Part shown: in pieces, positions 1 through 8,303 of the stretch
How positions within the stretch are numbered: the first letter of the stretch is position 1
How the letters are laid out: each line of letters starts with the position of its first letter
Assembly (NCBI GenBank): GCA_027484145.1
Contig: JAIXUH010000033.1
Location: 58,182 to 122,181 of the forward strand
Direction of reading: 5' to 3'
Length of the DNA stretch: 64,000 nt
DNA from: Rhodobacter sp.
GTDB taxonomy: Bacteria; Pseudomonadota; Alphaproteobacteria; Rhodobacterales; Rhodobacteraceae
Notes under the pieces: generated by a model
Databases searched by the model: none
The model's input: only the letters and a program-made list of their open reading frames with translations
Told to the model about the DNA's origin: nothing
Position numbers and translations under genes: made by a program

Positions 1-393
1 ATCCACGATCACCTCGCTAGAATGGCTCCGGCCATGATTTACCGGCTTGATGCCGTAGACCGCGAGGGGATTGTTCGGGTCGGACCGTTCCGGCGAGTCC
101 GGCGCAAGGAAGGCGACAGGGTTCGTGGCGTCGATGACGATCCGCCCCTGCCAAGCAGGCAAGGTTTTCAGGACCGCCTCGGCATCCGACCAGCGCAGGC
201 CAAGCACGACGATATCGGCACTTGCCGCTTCGGCCAATGTGCCTGCCGTCAGGGTCGGCCCAACTTCGGCGACCAGATCCGCCAAGGTTTCCGGCCCCCT
301 GCTATTCGCGATCGTGGCCGCTATTCCGGCCTTGGTAAAGGCCCGTGCGACGTTGCTGCCAAGTGCGCCTGCACCGATGATTCCGACTGTCAT
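1..393 (-). CDS. NAD(P)-dependent dinucleotide-binding oxidoreductase (COG2085-like), cut by window edge
   Basis: The 131 visible codons start at ATG 393 and run off the left edge, so the C-terminus is missing. The protein opens with a Rossmann nucleotide-binding loop, GIIGAGALGSNVARAF at residues 4-19, followed by SRGPETL, which in this family contacts the NADP phosphate. A later stretch, VVLGLRWSDAEAVLKTLP then IVIDATNP, is typical of F420-dependent NADP reductase-like proteins (COG2085). The substrate cannot be told from the sequence, and many bacteria carrying such proteins lack F420. The Rrf2 regulator gene lies 133 bp upstream on the same strand, with a dyad in between, so the two may form a small redox- or stress-responsive unit. 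Family call good, function open. Confidence 0.75.
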   Translation of the reverse strand, partial: MTVGIIGAGALGSNVARAFTKAGIAATIANSRGPETLADLVAEVGPTLTAGTLAEAASADIVVLGLRWSDAEAVLKTLPAWQGRIVIDATNPVAFLAPDSPERSDPNNPLAVYGIKPVNHGRSHSSEVIVD

Positions 394-472
394 GTTACTC
401 TCCGTTTTACAAAGCAGGGCGATCTTGGCCGTTCCGGCAGCGCCCTGATTGGTGCCGGTTCCGGTTTTATAT

Positions 473-499
473 AAATGTGTTGTAGTCACACTTACATTT
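473..499. promoter_or_regulatory. Possible operator upstream of the COG2085-like gene
   Basis: An AT-rich patch in a GC-rich context carries the inverted repeat AAATGT-N15-ACATTT, with GTGT-N7-ACAC nested inside. It lies about 80 bp before the start codon at 393 and just after the end of the Rrf2 gene. The spacing differs from the perfect dyad before the Rrf2 gene, so binding by the same protein is only a guess. Confidence 0.35.
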
Positions 500-526
500 G
501 TGAGCTAAAGAAGGGCAGGCCTGACC

Positions 527-955
527 TCATGTCGCTGCCAGTTCGCGAATGCTCTCGGCAAGATTGGCGATGGTTGTCTTGCCAAGCTCGGCTTCCAGCG
601 CGGTCCGCGCACGTACGAGGACCGGGTTGATGACGTCGAGGATATTGGCCCCCACAGGGCATGTGGTGCAGGGCGCGGTGCGATGGACGGCGAACAACTC
701 GGTATCTTCGACTGCCTCGTAAACATCGAGAAGCCGGATCTCGACCGCCGACTTTGCCAGCAATGCTCCCCCGCCGCTTCCCAGTTGCGACCGCGTCAGA
801 CCCGCATCGTTCAGGCGCGACAGGATCCCGCGAATGACGACAGCGCTCGTGTTGACCGAGGTGGCGATGTCTTCCGACCGGACGGGCCTGCCATCGGTCA
901 TGGCAAGTGCGGTCAGGATATGCGAGGCGACAGCGAAGCGGGTACTGGTGGGCAT
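527..955 (-). CDS. Rrf2 family transcriptional regulator
   Basis: This 142-residue protein has the Rrf2 layout. An N-terminal winged helix (TSTRFAVASHILTALAMTDG, then SEDIATSVNTSAVVIRGIL as recognition helix, residues 3-46) is followed by the wing segment GSGGGALLAKSA and a dimerisation helix. Rrf2 proteins sense Fe-S cluster, nitric oxide or redox state, often through three cysteines. Here the sensor loop shows only CTTC (near residues 96-99), so a classical IscR-type cluster with three cysteines is not complete; a thiol switch or another ligand set is possible. A perfect dyad 17 bp upstream of the start points to autoregulation. The downstream oxidoreductase gene on the same strand is the likely target. 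Confidence 0.85.
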   Translation of the reverse strand: MPTSTRFAVASHILTALAMTDGRPVRSEDIATSVNTSAVVIRGILSRLNDAGLTRSQLGSGGGALLAKSAVEIRLLDVYEAVEDTELFAVHRTAPCTTCPVGANILDVINPVLVRARTALEAELGKTTIANLAESIRELAAT

Positions 956-971
956 GTTTTTATCCGTTTAT

Positions 972-992
972 GTGTAATCATCACTATTACAC
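972..992. promoter_or_regulatory. Rrf2 autoregulatory operator (GTGTAAT-N7-ATTACAC)
   Basis: A perfect 7-bp inverted repeat with a 7-bp spacer, 21 bp in total, lies 17 bp upstream of the Rrf2 start codon at 955. Size and position fit the binding site of a dimeric winged-helix repressor overlapping its own promoter. Confidence 0.6.
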
Positions 993-1126
993 TTCGCTCC
1001 GCTCGTCAACCACCAATGTTTAAGGCTGTAGTGCTCTCGATATGCGGTACCAATCGAACAAGGTCGAATAGTTAGGCTGGGCACTTCTTGACGGTCCGCA
1101 ATAGGCCGAAAGTGAAGTCAGGGGGC

Positions 1127-2062
1127 TCACGCCCCCTTCTCGAACTTCAGAACCGGGATGCCCAGCTTCTTGGCCTTGTCGGCGAGGTTTTCCTGGATGC
1201 CGTTGCCTGTGAAGACGAGGACACCCACGGGCAGCACGTCCAGCATGGCGTCGTTGCGCTTGAAGGGTGCGGCCTTGGCGTGTTTGGTCCAGTCGGGTTT
1301 GAAGGCGACCTGCGTGACCTTGCGGGCTTCGGCCCATTTGGCGGCGATGAGTTCGGCCCCCTTGGGGCTGCCACCATGGAGAAGGACCATGTCGGGATAC
1401 TTGATCCGGACCTGATCGAGCTTGCCCCAGATCAGGCGGTGATCGTTGAAGTCGGTCCCACCGGTGAGGGCGATCTTGGTGCCTTGGGGCAGCATCACTT
1501 CGGTTTCCGCGCGGCGCTTGGCGGCCAGGAAATCGCGGCTGTCGATCAGCGCTGCGGTCAGGTGCTTGTGGTTCACCATCGAGCCTGAGCGGGGCCGCCA
1601 GGTAGAGCCTATGTGCAGCTCGAACGCCTCGGCGCTGCGGTCGCGGAAGGCTTCCAGACAATGCCGCCGTTCGACAAGGCTGGTGCCTTCGGCCGTCAGC
1701 CGCTCAAGTTCGGTCGATTTCACCTCAGAGCCGTCCTGTTCGCGCTGCAGGCGGTGTTGCGCCACTTCGTTGTCGTCGAGCAGACGCTCGGTGCGGGCAG
1801 CGGCGCGGTGGAAGAGGTTGACCTGACCCCAGAGCAATTCTTCGAGGTCGGGTTCCATGCGGGTATCGCCGAGGGTTGCTGCGAGGGCATCGAAGATATC
1901 GCTGACTGCGTCGATGAGGCGCTCGGGCTCCGGCATCGGGCGCAGATCGACCTCGTCCTGGAAGGCACGGGTGCCATAGAGCTGAAGCTCTTGAAGCGCC
2001 CAGGCGGTCTGGGAAAGGGCGGGGCTGCGGTCGAAATCCTCGCTCTGGAATTGGGTCGTCAT
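1127..2062 (-). CDS. DUF2493 domain protein (SLOG/YspA-like nucleotide-binding)
   Basis: The 311-residue protein starts at ATG 2062, chosen because GGAGG lies 9 nt upstream; a longer frame to 2134 has no such site. Residues up to about 185 are helical and charged (a large plasmid-specific N-terminus). The C-terminal part holds the DUF2493 core: GTKIALTGGTDFNDHRLIW, then LLHGGSPKGAELIAAKWA and a third patch PVGVLVFTGNGIQENLADKA. This is the Rossmann-like SLOG superfamily, thought to bind nucleotides or nucleotide-derived ligands. It belongs to the backbone cluster shared by many Rhodobacteraceae plasmids, upstream of nothing obvious and downstream of the primase-helicase pair. The biochemical role is unknown; a link to plasmid stress or nucleotide signalling is inference. 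Confidence 0.8.
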   Translation of the reverse strand: MTTQFQSEDFDRSPALSQTAWALQELQLYGTRAFQDEVDLRPMPEPERLIDAVSDIFDALAATLGDTRMEPDLEELLWGQVNLFHRAAARTERLLDDNEVAQHRLQREQDGSEVKSTELERLTAEGTSLVERRHCLEAFRDRSAEAFELHIGSTWRPRSGSMVNHKHLTAALIDSRDFLAAKRRAETEVMLPQGTKIALTGGTDFNDHRLIWGKLDQVRIKYPDMVLLHGGSPKGAELIAAKWAEARKVTQVAFKPDWTKHAKAAPFKRNDAMLDVLPVGVLVFTGNGIQENLADKAKKLGIPVLKFEKGA

Positions 2063-2424
2063 GGTCTTTTGCCTCCGGCTGCTCGGGCCCTCGCGACATC
2101 CCGCGCGGCCTTCATGGGCTGCGAAAGCTGTCACTGGGGATGCCCCTTCACCCCGCCTTCGGGGCCGGAACGCATGTGGAGGAGGACGGGGGGCGGCTGA
2201 TTTGCTTCGCGATGCAAAGCGGGGGCTCGTCCCCCGCGGCGGAAATCAGTCGCCCCCTGTCCTTGAAGGGGCGGCCCCTTTGACGGCCGCCTGCCCATCT
2301 CTTGAAGGACGTGCGGGTGTCGGGCGGGTTCGACAGCCGAGATGAGGGAGTAGACGCGACCCTGTTCCTCAAGCGATGCTTGACCCCCTGCCCCGCTCCC
2401 TGACTGTCTTTGCGCTTTCCGAGA
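2063..2424. other. Gene-free spacer holding a branched dyad
   Basis: No convincing gene is seen in these 362 bp. The main content is a nested dyad at 2189-2257, annotated separately. The remainder is GC-rich without clear promoter boxes. Confidence 0.6.
2189..2257. repeat. 69-bp three-way-junction dyad (cruciform-capable)
   Basis: The outer arms, GGGGGCGGCTGATTT at 2189-2203 and AAATCAGTCGCCCCC at 2243-2257, pair over 15 positions with one G-T wobble. Inside them lie two hairpins. One is GCTTCGC/GCAAAGC at 2204-2220 (one mismatch) and the other is the perfect GCGGGGG-CTCGT-CCCCCGC at 2219-2237. The fold would be a cloverleaf-like three-way junction in RNA or a cruciform in DNA. It lies outside any gene, between the DUF2493 and primase genes. 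Confidence 0.6.
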
Positions 2425-3456
2425 TCAGATCGTCAGCCGATGCTGATCCTTGAAGTCGATCTGCTGTGCCAGATGCTGGCGCAGCGCCTCAGCGCCGTGA
2501 GCACGCAGATCATCGTTGAAATCCCCGAGACGCGGCTCCAGCACCCGCACGGCAATCCCGGCCTTAGTTGCTCTGGCGGTCAACCTTTCCGCCGCGCGCT
2601 GCCCCGCCGGATCGCGGTCGATGGCGATGTAGAGGCGCTGCAATCCATCCGGCAACAGGACGGCCCCGAGGTGACCCGACGAAAGCGCCGCCCAAACGGG
2701 CAAAGAAGGTGCGGCCTCGCGAACGGAAAGCATGGTCTCGATGCCCTCCCCCAATACGAGGATTTGATCTGCGGGGTCGATCCTGACGGCATTGCCGAGG
2801 AGGTGACCCATAGCCCGCCGCGGTGTGTCGACGGCCGCTTTGTCCTTTCCGTCAGGCGCAAGCCAAGTGCGATGTACGCCCTGCAAGGCCCCTGTCTCAT
2901 CGGTAACCGCAGCAATCAACGCCGATCTGGGGACAGGCTTGGTCTGGCCCTCATCCCGATGCCAGCATTTCGGGTGGAAGCGCAGTGTTGAATTCGGCAC
3001 CGTTTGGGTGACACCCCGAGTGCGCAAGTAGACCTCGGCCAGAGAACCCGCCAAAGGCAGCGAAGCCGCAAACAAGCGCGCCGCTGCTGCTGGCGTACCC
3101 GAGGGGGATTTTCGGCTGCGCGGGGAATTGGCATCCGGGAGAACCGGCTGCGGACGGCCAAGATGCGCGCGGGCCTCGGCCAGAAGATCGGGAAAGCGGG
3201 TGATCCCCGTGCGTTCGCGGATGATGTCGAGGAGATCGCCGTGTTCGCCAGTTGCTGAATCGGTCCATTTTCCAGAAGCGCCCGCTCCCGATGTCGGGCC
3301 CGTCAACCTGACAAACAGCGACCGCCCCGGATTGTTCTGCAGATCGCCGACCATCCAGTAGGAGCCTTCCCGCCTCCCGGCGGGAAGATAATGGCGGCAA
3401 ACACTTTCGGCATTTTGCGAGAGGTCTCGCAACAGATCTGTCGTTTCCAATGACAT
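2425..3456 (-). CDS. Toprim-domain primase-like protein (plasmid DNA metabolism)
   Basis: The protein is 343 residues from ATG 3456; a TTG 18 nt upstream would extend it slightly. The N-terminal part, with SYWMVGDLQNNPGRSLFVRL and GKWTDSATGEHGDLLDII, resembles the CHC2-like/DUF7146 region of mobile-element primases but lacks an obvious zinc-binding cysteine set. The C-terminal half holds the Toprim fold: LVLGEGIETMLSV supplies the conserved glutamate and YIAIDRDPAGQRAAERL the DxD-type acidic pair. Such proteins make primers for plasmid or ICE DNA. The gene begins 11 bp after the end of the giant helicase-methyltransferase gene, so the two are probably co-transcribed. Good family confidence; primase activity is inferred. 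Confidence 0.85.
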   Translation of the reverse strand: MSLETTDLLRDLSQNAESVCRHYLPAGRREGSYWMVGDLQNNPGRSLFVRLTGPTSGAGASGKWTDSATGEHGDLLDIIRERTGITRFPDLLAEARAHLGRPQPVLPDANSPRSRKSPSGTPAAAARLFAASLPLAGSLAEVYLRTRGVTQTVPNSTLRFHPKCWHRDEGQTKPVPRSALIAAVTDETGALQGVHRTWLAPDGKDKAAVDTPRRAMGHLLGNAVRIDPADQILVLGEGIETMLSVREAAPSLPVWAALSSGHLGAVLLPDGLQRLYIAIDRDPAGQRAAERLTARATKAGIAVRVLEPRLGDFNDDLRAHGAEALRQHLAQQIDFKDQHRLTI

Positions 3457-3467
3457 GGCACACACGA

Positions 3468-6400
3468 TTAACAACCTTTGCGTGCATGTAGTCCCTGGAT
3501 GGGGAAACGTGCAAGCAGGTGATCGAGCACCTTGATCCCGGTGAAATCCGTTGGACAGAAGAGGCGCAGCTTCCAGGCGATGATTTCTGAGAAAAAGCCA
3601 TCGGCCTTGAGCCGGTCCTTCTGCGCTTCCATGAAGCCGGAGAGCTCGACCCGGTTGACCCCCATGACCCGGGAGCGGTGCAACTCCATTCCTTCAGCCA
3701 GCCGCACCACGGTCTTGCCCTCCAGAACGAGGGCATGGACCTGCGCTGCACTGAGCTTCGGCGCGTCATCCGCAAGCGTGGTCGCGACCCAGGCGGGTGA
3801 GACACGGCGACCGATGATGCGTTGGCCGTCATCGGTTTGCAGCCGATAGACGCGGGTTTCGTCCTGCGGCAGCTGCTTCCAGATTGGTAACAGAAGCCCC
3901 GCGACGATGTGCAGCGTGGCTTCCGTAAACTCTGGCACCTCGGCCAGTTCTGCGGTCCAGGCGGCGACAAAGGCCGCGCGGTCGGCTTCTAGCCAGTGTG
4001 TGTCCTCCATCATCCTGGCCGGAACTGTGCTCGCCTCTGTCGGGCGGATCAGACGCAGGCGGGGTTCAATCGTACCGTCGTCCAGCATCAGGCTGGTCGC
4101 GGGCACCTGCACCGCGGCGCGGCCCGAGCGGCTGTTGACCAGAAGCCGGGTTTTCGGATCGTGCAGCCAGTCGAGCGCATCCGCGAGCGCGGTCGGCGTG
4201 TTGCGACGCTTTTCCGCGATGGTTAGGAGCTGGGTTTCGGCGCCGGAACAGGGATGGGTGTAGATCAGCCGAGCATCCGTGATACGGAAGCTCTCGGCGC
4301 GCAGCGTCTCGAGCCCGAGGTCGTAGACCCCGGCAGCGATGGCGCCTTCGATGCGCTGCGCCAAAAGCTCCTCGAAGGCAGTAAACAGGATGCCCTGCAT
4401 CGCAATCGTCAGCGCCAGCAGGCGATTGAGGAAGGTCGTGATCGGGGGCAGATCGTCCTTCAGACCGTTGTCATCTGTGAGGCTGAGTCCGGTCGCATCC
4501 TCGAAGGCCCCAAGTGAGCAGCCCGGCAAATCGCCGCGATAGATGCGGCGGTAAAGCTGGCGCAAGGCGTCGCGGGCATAGGGCGACTCGAGATTGTCCT
4601 CGGGGCGGAACAGCCCCTGCCCACCGGTCTGACGCTGACCGCGGGTGATGGCACCCAGCGTGTCGAGGCGGCGCGCGATGGTCGACAAGAACCGCTTCTC
4701 CGCCTTCACATCGGTGGCCACGGGGCGAAACAGGGGCGGCTGCGCCTGGTTGGTGCGGTTGGTGCGGCCCAGACCTTGGATGGCGGCATCGGCCTTCCAG
4801 CCGGGTTCAAGCAGATAATGGACGCGCAGGCGCTGATTTTTCGCCCCGAGATCGGCGTGATAGCTGCGGCCCGTGCCGCCTGCATCCGAGAAGATCAGGA
4901 TACGCTTCTGATCATCCATGAAGGAGGCGGTTTCTGCTAAGTTGGCCGAGGCTGCCCGGCTTTCCACGACGAGGCGGGCAGTGGCACCCTCGCCCTTGCG
5001 CACGATGCGGCGCGAACGGCCTGTGACCTCGGCCACGAGATCGGTGCCGAAGCGCTGGACGATTTGGTCGAGTGCCCCCGGCACCGGCGGCAGCGACGCC
5101 AGCCTTTCGATCAGCGCGTCACGTCGGCGGACGGCTTCGCGGCACTCGACCGGCTGGCCATCGCGCACCACGGGTCGCGACGACAGATTGCCCTCGCTGT
5201 CGGTGAATGGCTCGTAGAGCTGCACCGGGAAGGAATGGGCGAGGTAGTCTAGGACGTATTCCCGCGGGGTGATGTCGACACGGATGTCGTTCCATTCCGC
5301 GGTCGGGATATCCGACAAGCGGCGTTCCATCAGCGCCTCGCCGGTCGAGACGATCTGGACGACAGCCGCATGGCCCGCCGCAAGATCGGCTTCAATGCTG
5401 GCGATCAGCGTGGGGGTTTTCATGCCGGTCAGCAGATGGCCAAAGAAGCGCTGCTTGGCAGATTCAAACGCCGAGCGCGCGGCGGACTTGGCCTGGCGGT
5501 TGAGCGTGCCGCTGTCGCCCGTGATGTTGGCCGCCTCCATCGCGGCAGCGAGATTGTTGTGGATGATGGCGAAGGCCCCGGCATAGGCATCGTAGATGCC
5601 GCGTTGCTCAGGGGTCAGTGCATGCTCCAGCATCTCATATTCGACGCCGTCGTAGGAAAGCGATCGGGCGGTGTAGAGACCGAGCGAGCGCATATCGCGC
5701 GCGAGCACTTCCATCGCAGCCACGCCGCCGGCCTCGATGGCTTGCACGAATTCCGCCCGCGTCGCGAACGGGAAATCCTCCCCACCCCAGAGGCCGAGCC
5801 GCTGCGCATAGGCGAGGTTGTGCACGGTCGTTGCACCGGTGGCAGAGACATAGACCACGCGGGCATTGGGCAGCTTGTGCTGCAGGCGCAGGCCCGCCCT
5901 GCCCTGCTGCGAGGCTTCCATGTCCCCGCGCTCGCCTTTCGATCCGGCAGCGTTTGCCATGGCGTGGCTTTCGTCAAAGAGGATCACGCCGTCGAAGTCG
6001 GCACCCAGCCAATCGACGATCTGGTCGACGCGGGACTTCTTGGCCCCGCGCTCTTCTGAGCGCAGCGTTGCGTAGGTGGTGAAGAGGATGCCCTCGGAAA
6101 GCGGGATGTCGCGGCCCTGAGGGAAGCGCGAGAGCGGCGTCACCAACAGCCGCTCTTGGCCAAGCGCAGACCAGTCGCGCTGCGCGTCCTCGAGAAGCTT
6201 GTCGCTCTTCGAGATCCAGAGCGCTTTGCGACGGCCCTGGCACCAGTTGTCGAGCAGGATCCCGGCCGACTGGCGGCCCTTGCCCGCCCCGGTACCGTCG
6301 CCAAGGAAGAAGCCGCGGCGGAAGCGGACAGCGTCCCCAGCATCGTCGGGGGCGGCAGAGACCATGTCGCCGGTCTCATCGACAGTCCACGAGCCGGCGA

Positions 6401-7829
6401 GATAGGCGCCATGCGCCTCACCGGCATAGATCACGGTCTCAAGCTGCGCGTCGGATAGCAGGCCGTCGCGCAGGACGGCGGAGGGGAGTTTCGGGCGGTA
6501 GGTGGGTTTCGGGGGCGCGACAGAGGCCATCGCCGCTGATTGCACAAGCTTGGTCGGGTGCGGTGCCGCGCCGGGGATGTCGACGGCCTGCAGGCGGAAG
6601 GTCTCGTAGATCGCGTCCGACAGGCGCGCGGCGCCGAGATCGTCCGCCGTCTCGCGCAAGGTGTAGGTGAGGTCTGTGGCCTCGCACTGTGGAGCGGTAT
6701 TGGTGGGGCGTGTTGGTGGCGTAGTGCGCGGAGTGCTGATTGCGGAGCGCGCGGTGCGGGCGGGATTTCCCGGGAAGGGGGAAGTGGGGCCCTGCCCGGC
6801 TGATACGATCTGCGCCAGCACGAGGCGCGGGGGAACATGGGTGGTGATCAGCGAGAGCAGGCTGGCGGCATCCGGCGATATCGGGCGCGTCAGATCGGCT
6901 GTGATGCCGCCCGGCTCGCCCCCCCGGCACTTGTCGAAGACCGAAATCCGCGTCGCGAAGCTGGTGCCGTGTTTCGCAAAGGCTGCGCCCGATACAGCGC
7001 CGGTGAACACCAGATGGGCTGACTCGGTCAGACGGGTGAAAGTCTCAGCCCAGGCCGGAGCGTCGGGCGCGAAACTGGCACCGGTGATGGCAACAAGCCG
7101 TCCACCGGGCGCCAGTCGGGCGAGGGCCGAGCGCAGATGCCGGGCTGTCGCCTCGGTCGTCCGGCCATCGACATTCGCCACAACCGAAAACGGCGGGTTC
7201 ATCAGGATGACGCTGGGGCGCAGGCCCGCGTCCAGATGATCGTCGATCTGCGCGGCGTCGAAGGTGGTGACGAGGCGCCCTGGGAAAAGGTGGCGCAGAA
7301 GATCGGCGCGTGTGTCGGCCAACTCGTTTAGAGCGAGGCCGCCGCCGGCGATTTCCGCGAGGATCGCCAGAAGGCCGGTCCCGGCCGAAGGCTCGAGGAC
7401 CGGGTCACGCGGGGCGATCTGCGCAGCCGCCAAGGCCGCGAGCCCCATGGGCAGCGGCGTCGAGAATTGCTGGAAGCGCTCCATCTCCTCCGAACGCCGG
7501 GTATGCGTGGGCAAGAGGCCCGCCACCTTGGCAAGGATCGGCAGCAGCGCGGCAGGCGAGCCCGCCCGGGCGAGCAGCGCACGGCCGAATTTCCGCAGGA
7601 AGAGGACTAGCGCCACCTCGCCCGCCTCATAGGCAAGCTTCCAGTCCCAGGCGCCATCGGCATCGGAGCCGCCAAAGGCGCGCTCCATCTCAAGCCGCAG
7701 ACGCAACGCGTCGATCTGGAAGCCTTGGGCGAGATCGGGCTGCAGCGCCTCGGCCACGGCGAGGATCGCGGGCGCGGGATCGCAAGATGGAACAAGAACG
7801 GGAGGCGCAACAGGCGCGAGATAGGTCAT
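3468..7829 (-). CDS. Methyltransferase-strawberry notch helicase fusion (1453 aa)
   Basis: A multidomain protein. Residues about 120-330 form an N6-adenine-type DNA methyltransferase: EPSAGTG near 146-152 (SAM loop) and NPPFS near 210 (catalytic motif). The middle and C-terminal parts form a superfamily 2 helicase of the strawberry-notch class: Walker A GDGTGAGKGRQ near residue 508, Walker B FDESHAM near 618, VYVSATGAT as motif III, and the helicase C-domain signature IQGLGRTNRTNQAQPP further on. Similar fusions occur on conjugative plasmids and phages, where relatives such as P1 DarB protect incoming DNA from restriction; that role here is inference. A repeated leader module precedes the gene, and it is followed at 11 bp by the primase gene. 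Confidence 0.9.
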   Translation of the reverse strand: MTYLAPVAPPVLVPSCDPAPAILAVAEALQPDLAQGFQIDALRLRLEMERAFGGSDADGAWDWKLAYEAGEVALVLFLRKFGRALLARAGSPAALLPILAKVAGLLPTHTRRSEEMERFQQFSTPLPMGLAALAAAQIAPRDPVLEPSAGTGLLAILAEIAGGGLALNELADTRADLLRHLFPGRLVTTFDAAQIDDHLDAGLRPSVILMNPPFSVVANVDGRTTEATARHLRSALARLAPGGRLVAITGASFAPDAPAWAETFTRLTESAHLVFTGAVSGAAFAKHGTSFATRISVFDKCRGGEPGGITADLTRPISPDAASLLSLITTHVPPRLVLAQIVSAGQGPTSPFPGNPARTARSAISTPRTTPPTRPTNTAPQCEATDLTYTLRETADDLGAARLSDAIYETFRLQAVDIPGAAPHPTKLVQSAAMASVAPPKPTYRPKLPSAVLRDGLLSDAQLETVIYAGEAHGAYLAGSWTVDETGDMVSAAPDDAGDAVRFRRGFFLGDGTGAGKGRQSAGILLDNWCQGRRKALWISKSDKLLEDAQRDWSALGQERLLVTPLSRFPQGRDIPLSEGILFTTYATLRSEERGAKKSRVDQIVDWLGADFDGVILFDESHAMANAAGSKGERGDMEASQQGRAGLRLQHKLPNARVVYVSATGATTVHNLAYAQRLGLWGGEDFPFATRAEFVQAIEAGGVAAMEVLARDMRSLGLYTARSLSYDGVEYEMLEHALTPEQRGIYDAYAGAFAIIHNNLAAAMEAANITGDSGTLNRQAKSAARSAFESAKQRFFGHLLTGMKTPTLIASIEADLAAGHAAVVQIVSTGEALMERRLSDIPTAEWNDIRVDITPREYVLDYLAHSFPVQLYEPFTDSEGNLSSRPVVRDGQPVECREAVRRRDALIERLASLPPVPGALDQIVQRFGTDLVAEVTGRSRRIVRKGEGATARLVVESRAASANLAETASFMDDQKRILIFSDAGGTGRSYHADLGAKNQRLRVHYLLEPGWKADAAIQGLGRTNRTNQAQPPLFRPVATDVKAEKRFLSTIARRLDTLGAITRGQRQTGGQGLFRPEDNLESPYARDALRQLYRRIYRGDLPGCSLGAFEDATGLSLTDDNGLKDDLPPITTFLNRLLALTIAMQGILFTAFEELLAQRIEGAIAAGVYDLGLETLRAESFRITDARLIYTHPCSGAETQLLTIAEKRRNTPTALADALDWLHDPKTRLLVNSRSGRAAVQVPATSLMLDDGTIEPRLRLIRPTEASTVPARMMEDTHWLEADRAAFVAAWTAELAEVPEFTEATLHIVAGLLLPIWKQLPQDETRVYRLQTDDGQRIIGRRVSPAWVATTLADDAPKLSAAQVHALVLEGKTVVRLAEGMELHRSRVMGVNRVELSGFMEAQKDRLKADGFFSEIIAWKLRLFCPTDFTGIKVLDHLLARFPIQGLHARKGC

Positions 7830-7925
7830 CGGGAAGCTCCGGAATGAGGGACAGGATCAGGCCCGGACACCCTCTCTCGGGCACCCTCAGGCCTGACCTT
7901 CCCCGGCCCTCCTCTTCCTCTCGAA
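7830..7925 (-). promoter_or_regulatory. Repeated leader module, copy A (before helicase-methyltransferase)
   Basis: On the coding strand the order is a GAGAGGAAGAGGAGGGC box, a hairpin with GCCCG/CGGGC arms at 7861-7882 containing GAGAGAGGG, then CCGGAG as ribosome-binding site before ATG 7829. The same order recurs before four other backbone genes. Confidence 0.6.
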
Positions 7926-7948
7926 CCGATGCGTTCCGTTCGCTTGGC

Positions 7949-7977
7949 TTGATTTTGTTCTTGTTATGTTCTATACT
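7949..7977 (+). promoter_or_regulatory. Strong sigma70-type promoter for the 98-aa gene
   Basis: TTGATT (7949-7954), a 17-bp spacer and TATACT (7972-7977) form a near-consensus housekeeping promoter, followed about 30 bp later by GGGAG and the ATG at 8007. It is among the best promoter matches seen in the window. Confidence 0.7.
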
Positions 7978-8006
7978 GAGGATCAAGCCAGCAAGGGAGT
8001 TTCCCG

Positions 8007-8303
8007 ATGGACAGCACCACATACGCCTTGCCCGCAACGCCCAAGCAAATCGCCTATGCGCGCTCCCTCGCCCTGCGTAACCAGACCCTCCTGCCCTGGG
8101 AGGTCCAGCAGGACCGCCGGTCGCTCAGCGCCTGGATCGAGGCGCAGGCGCAGCTGAAGCCGGTCTCCGACATGGACCGGCTGCCGACCTCGAAGCAGGT
8201 GGCCTTCGCGGAGAAGCTCGCCCGCATCAAGCGCCGCGCCGTTCCGGACGAATGCTTCCGCGACAAGGGGTTGATGTCGAAGTGGATCGACGGGAACAAG
8301 TGA
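8007..8303 (+). CDS. Small protein with two tandem TPKQ-A-A-LA repeats
   Basis: A 98-residue basic protein with no catalytic motif. It consists of two copies of a roughly 36-residue unit. Copy one covers residues 10-45 (PATPKQIAYARSLA ... RRSLSAWIEA) and copy two residues 60-95 (PTSKQVAFAEKLA ... DKGLMSKWIDG). Each copy is a short helix starting PTxKQxAxAxxLA and a second helix ending in a SxWI(E/D) motif. The K-Q-x-x-A-x-x-L-A pattern occurs in many phage and plasmid proteins of unknown role. A strong promoter precedes it, and it is divergent from the helicase gene. It is likely abundant and may bind nucleic acid or protein; function unknown. Confidence 0.7.
   Translation: MDSTTYALPATPKQIAYARSLALRNQTLLPWEVQQDRRSLSAWIEAQAQLKPVSDMDRLPTSKQVAFAEKLARIKRRAVPDECFRDKGLMSKWIDGNK

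Noticed and set aside
956..1126. Possible insertion-sequence remnant between the Rrf2 and DUF2493 genes
   Set aside because: No terminal repeats or transposase fragment could be recognised.
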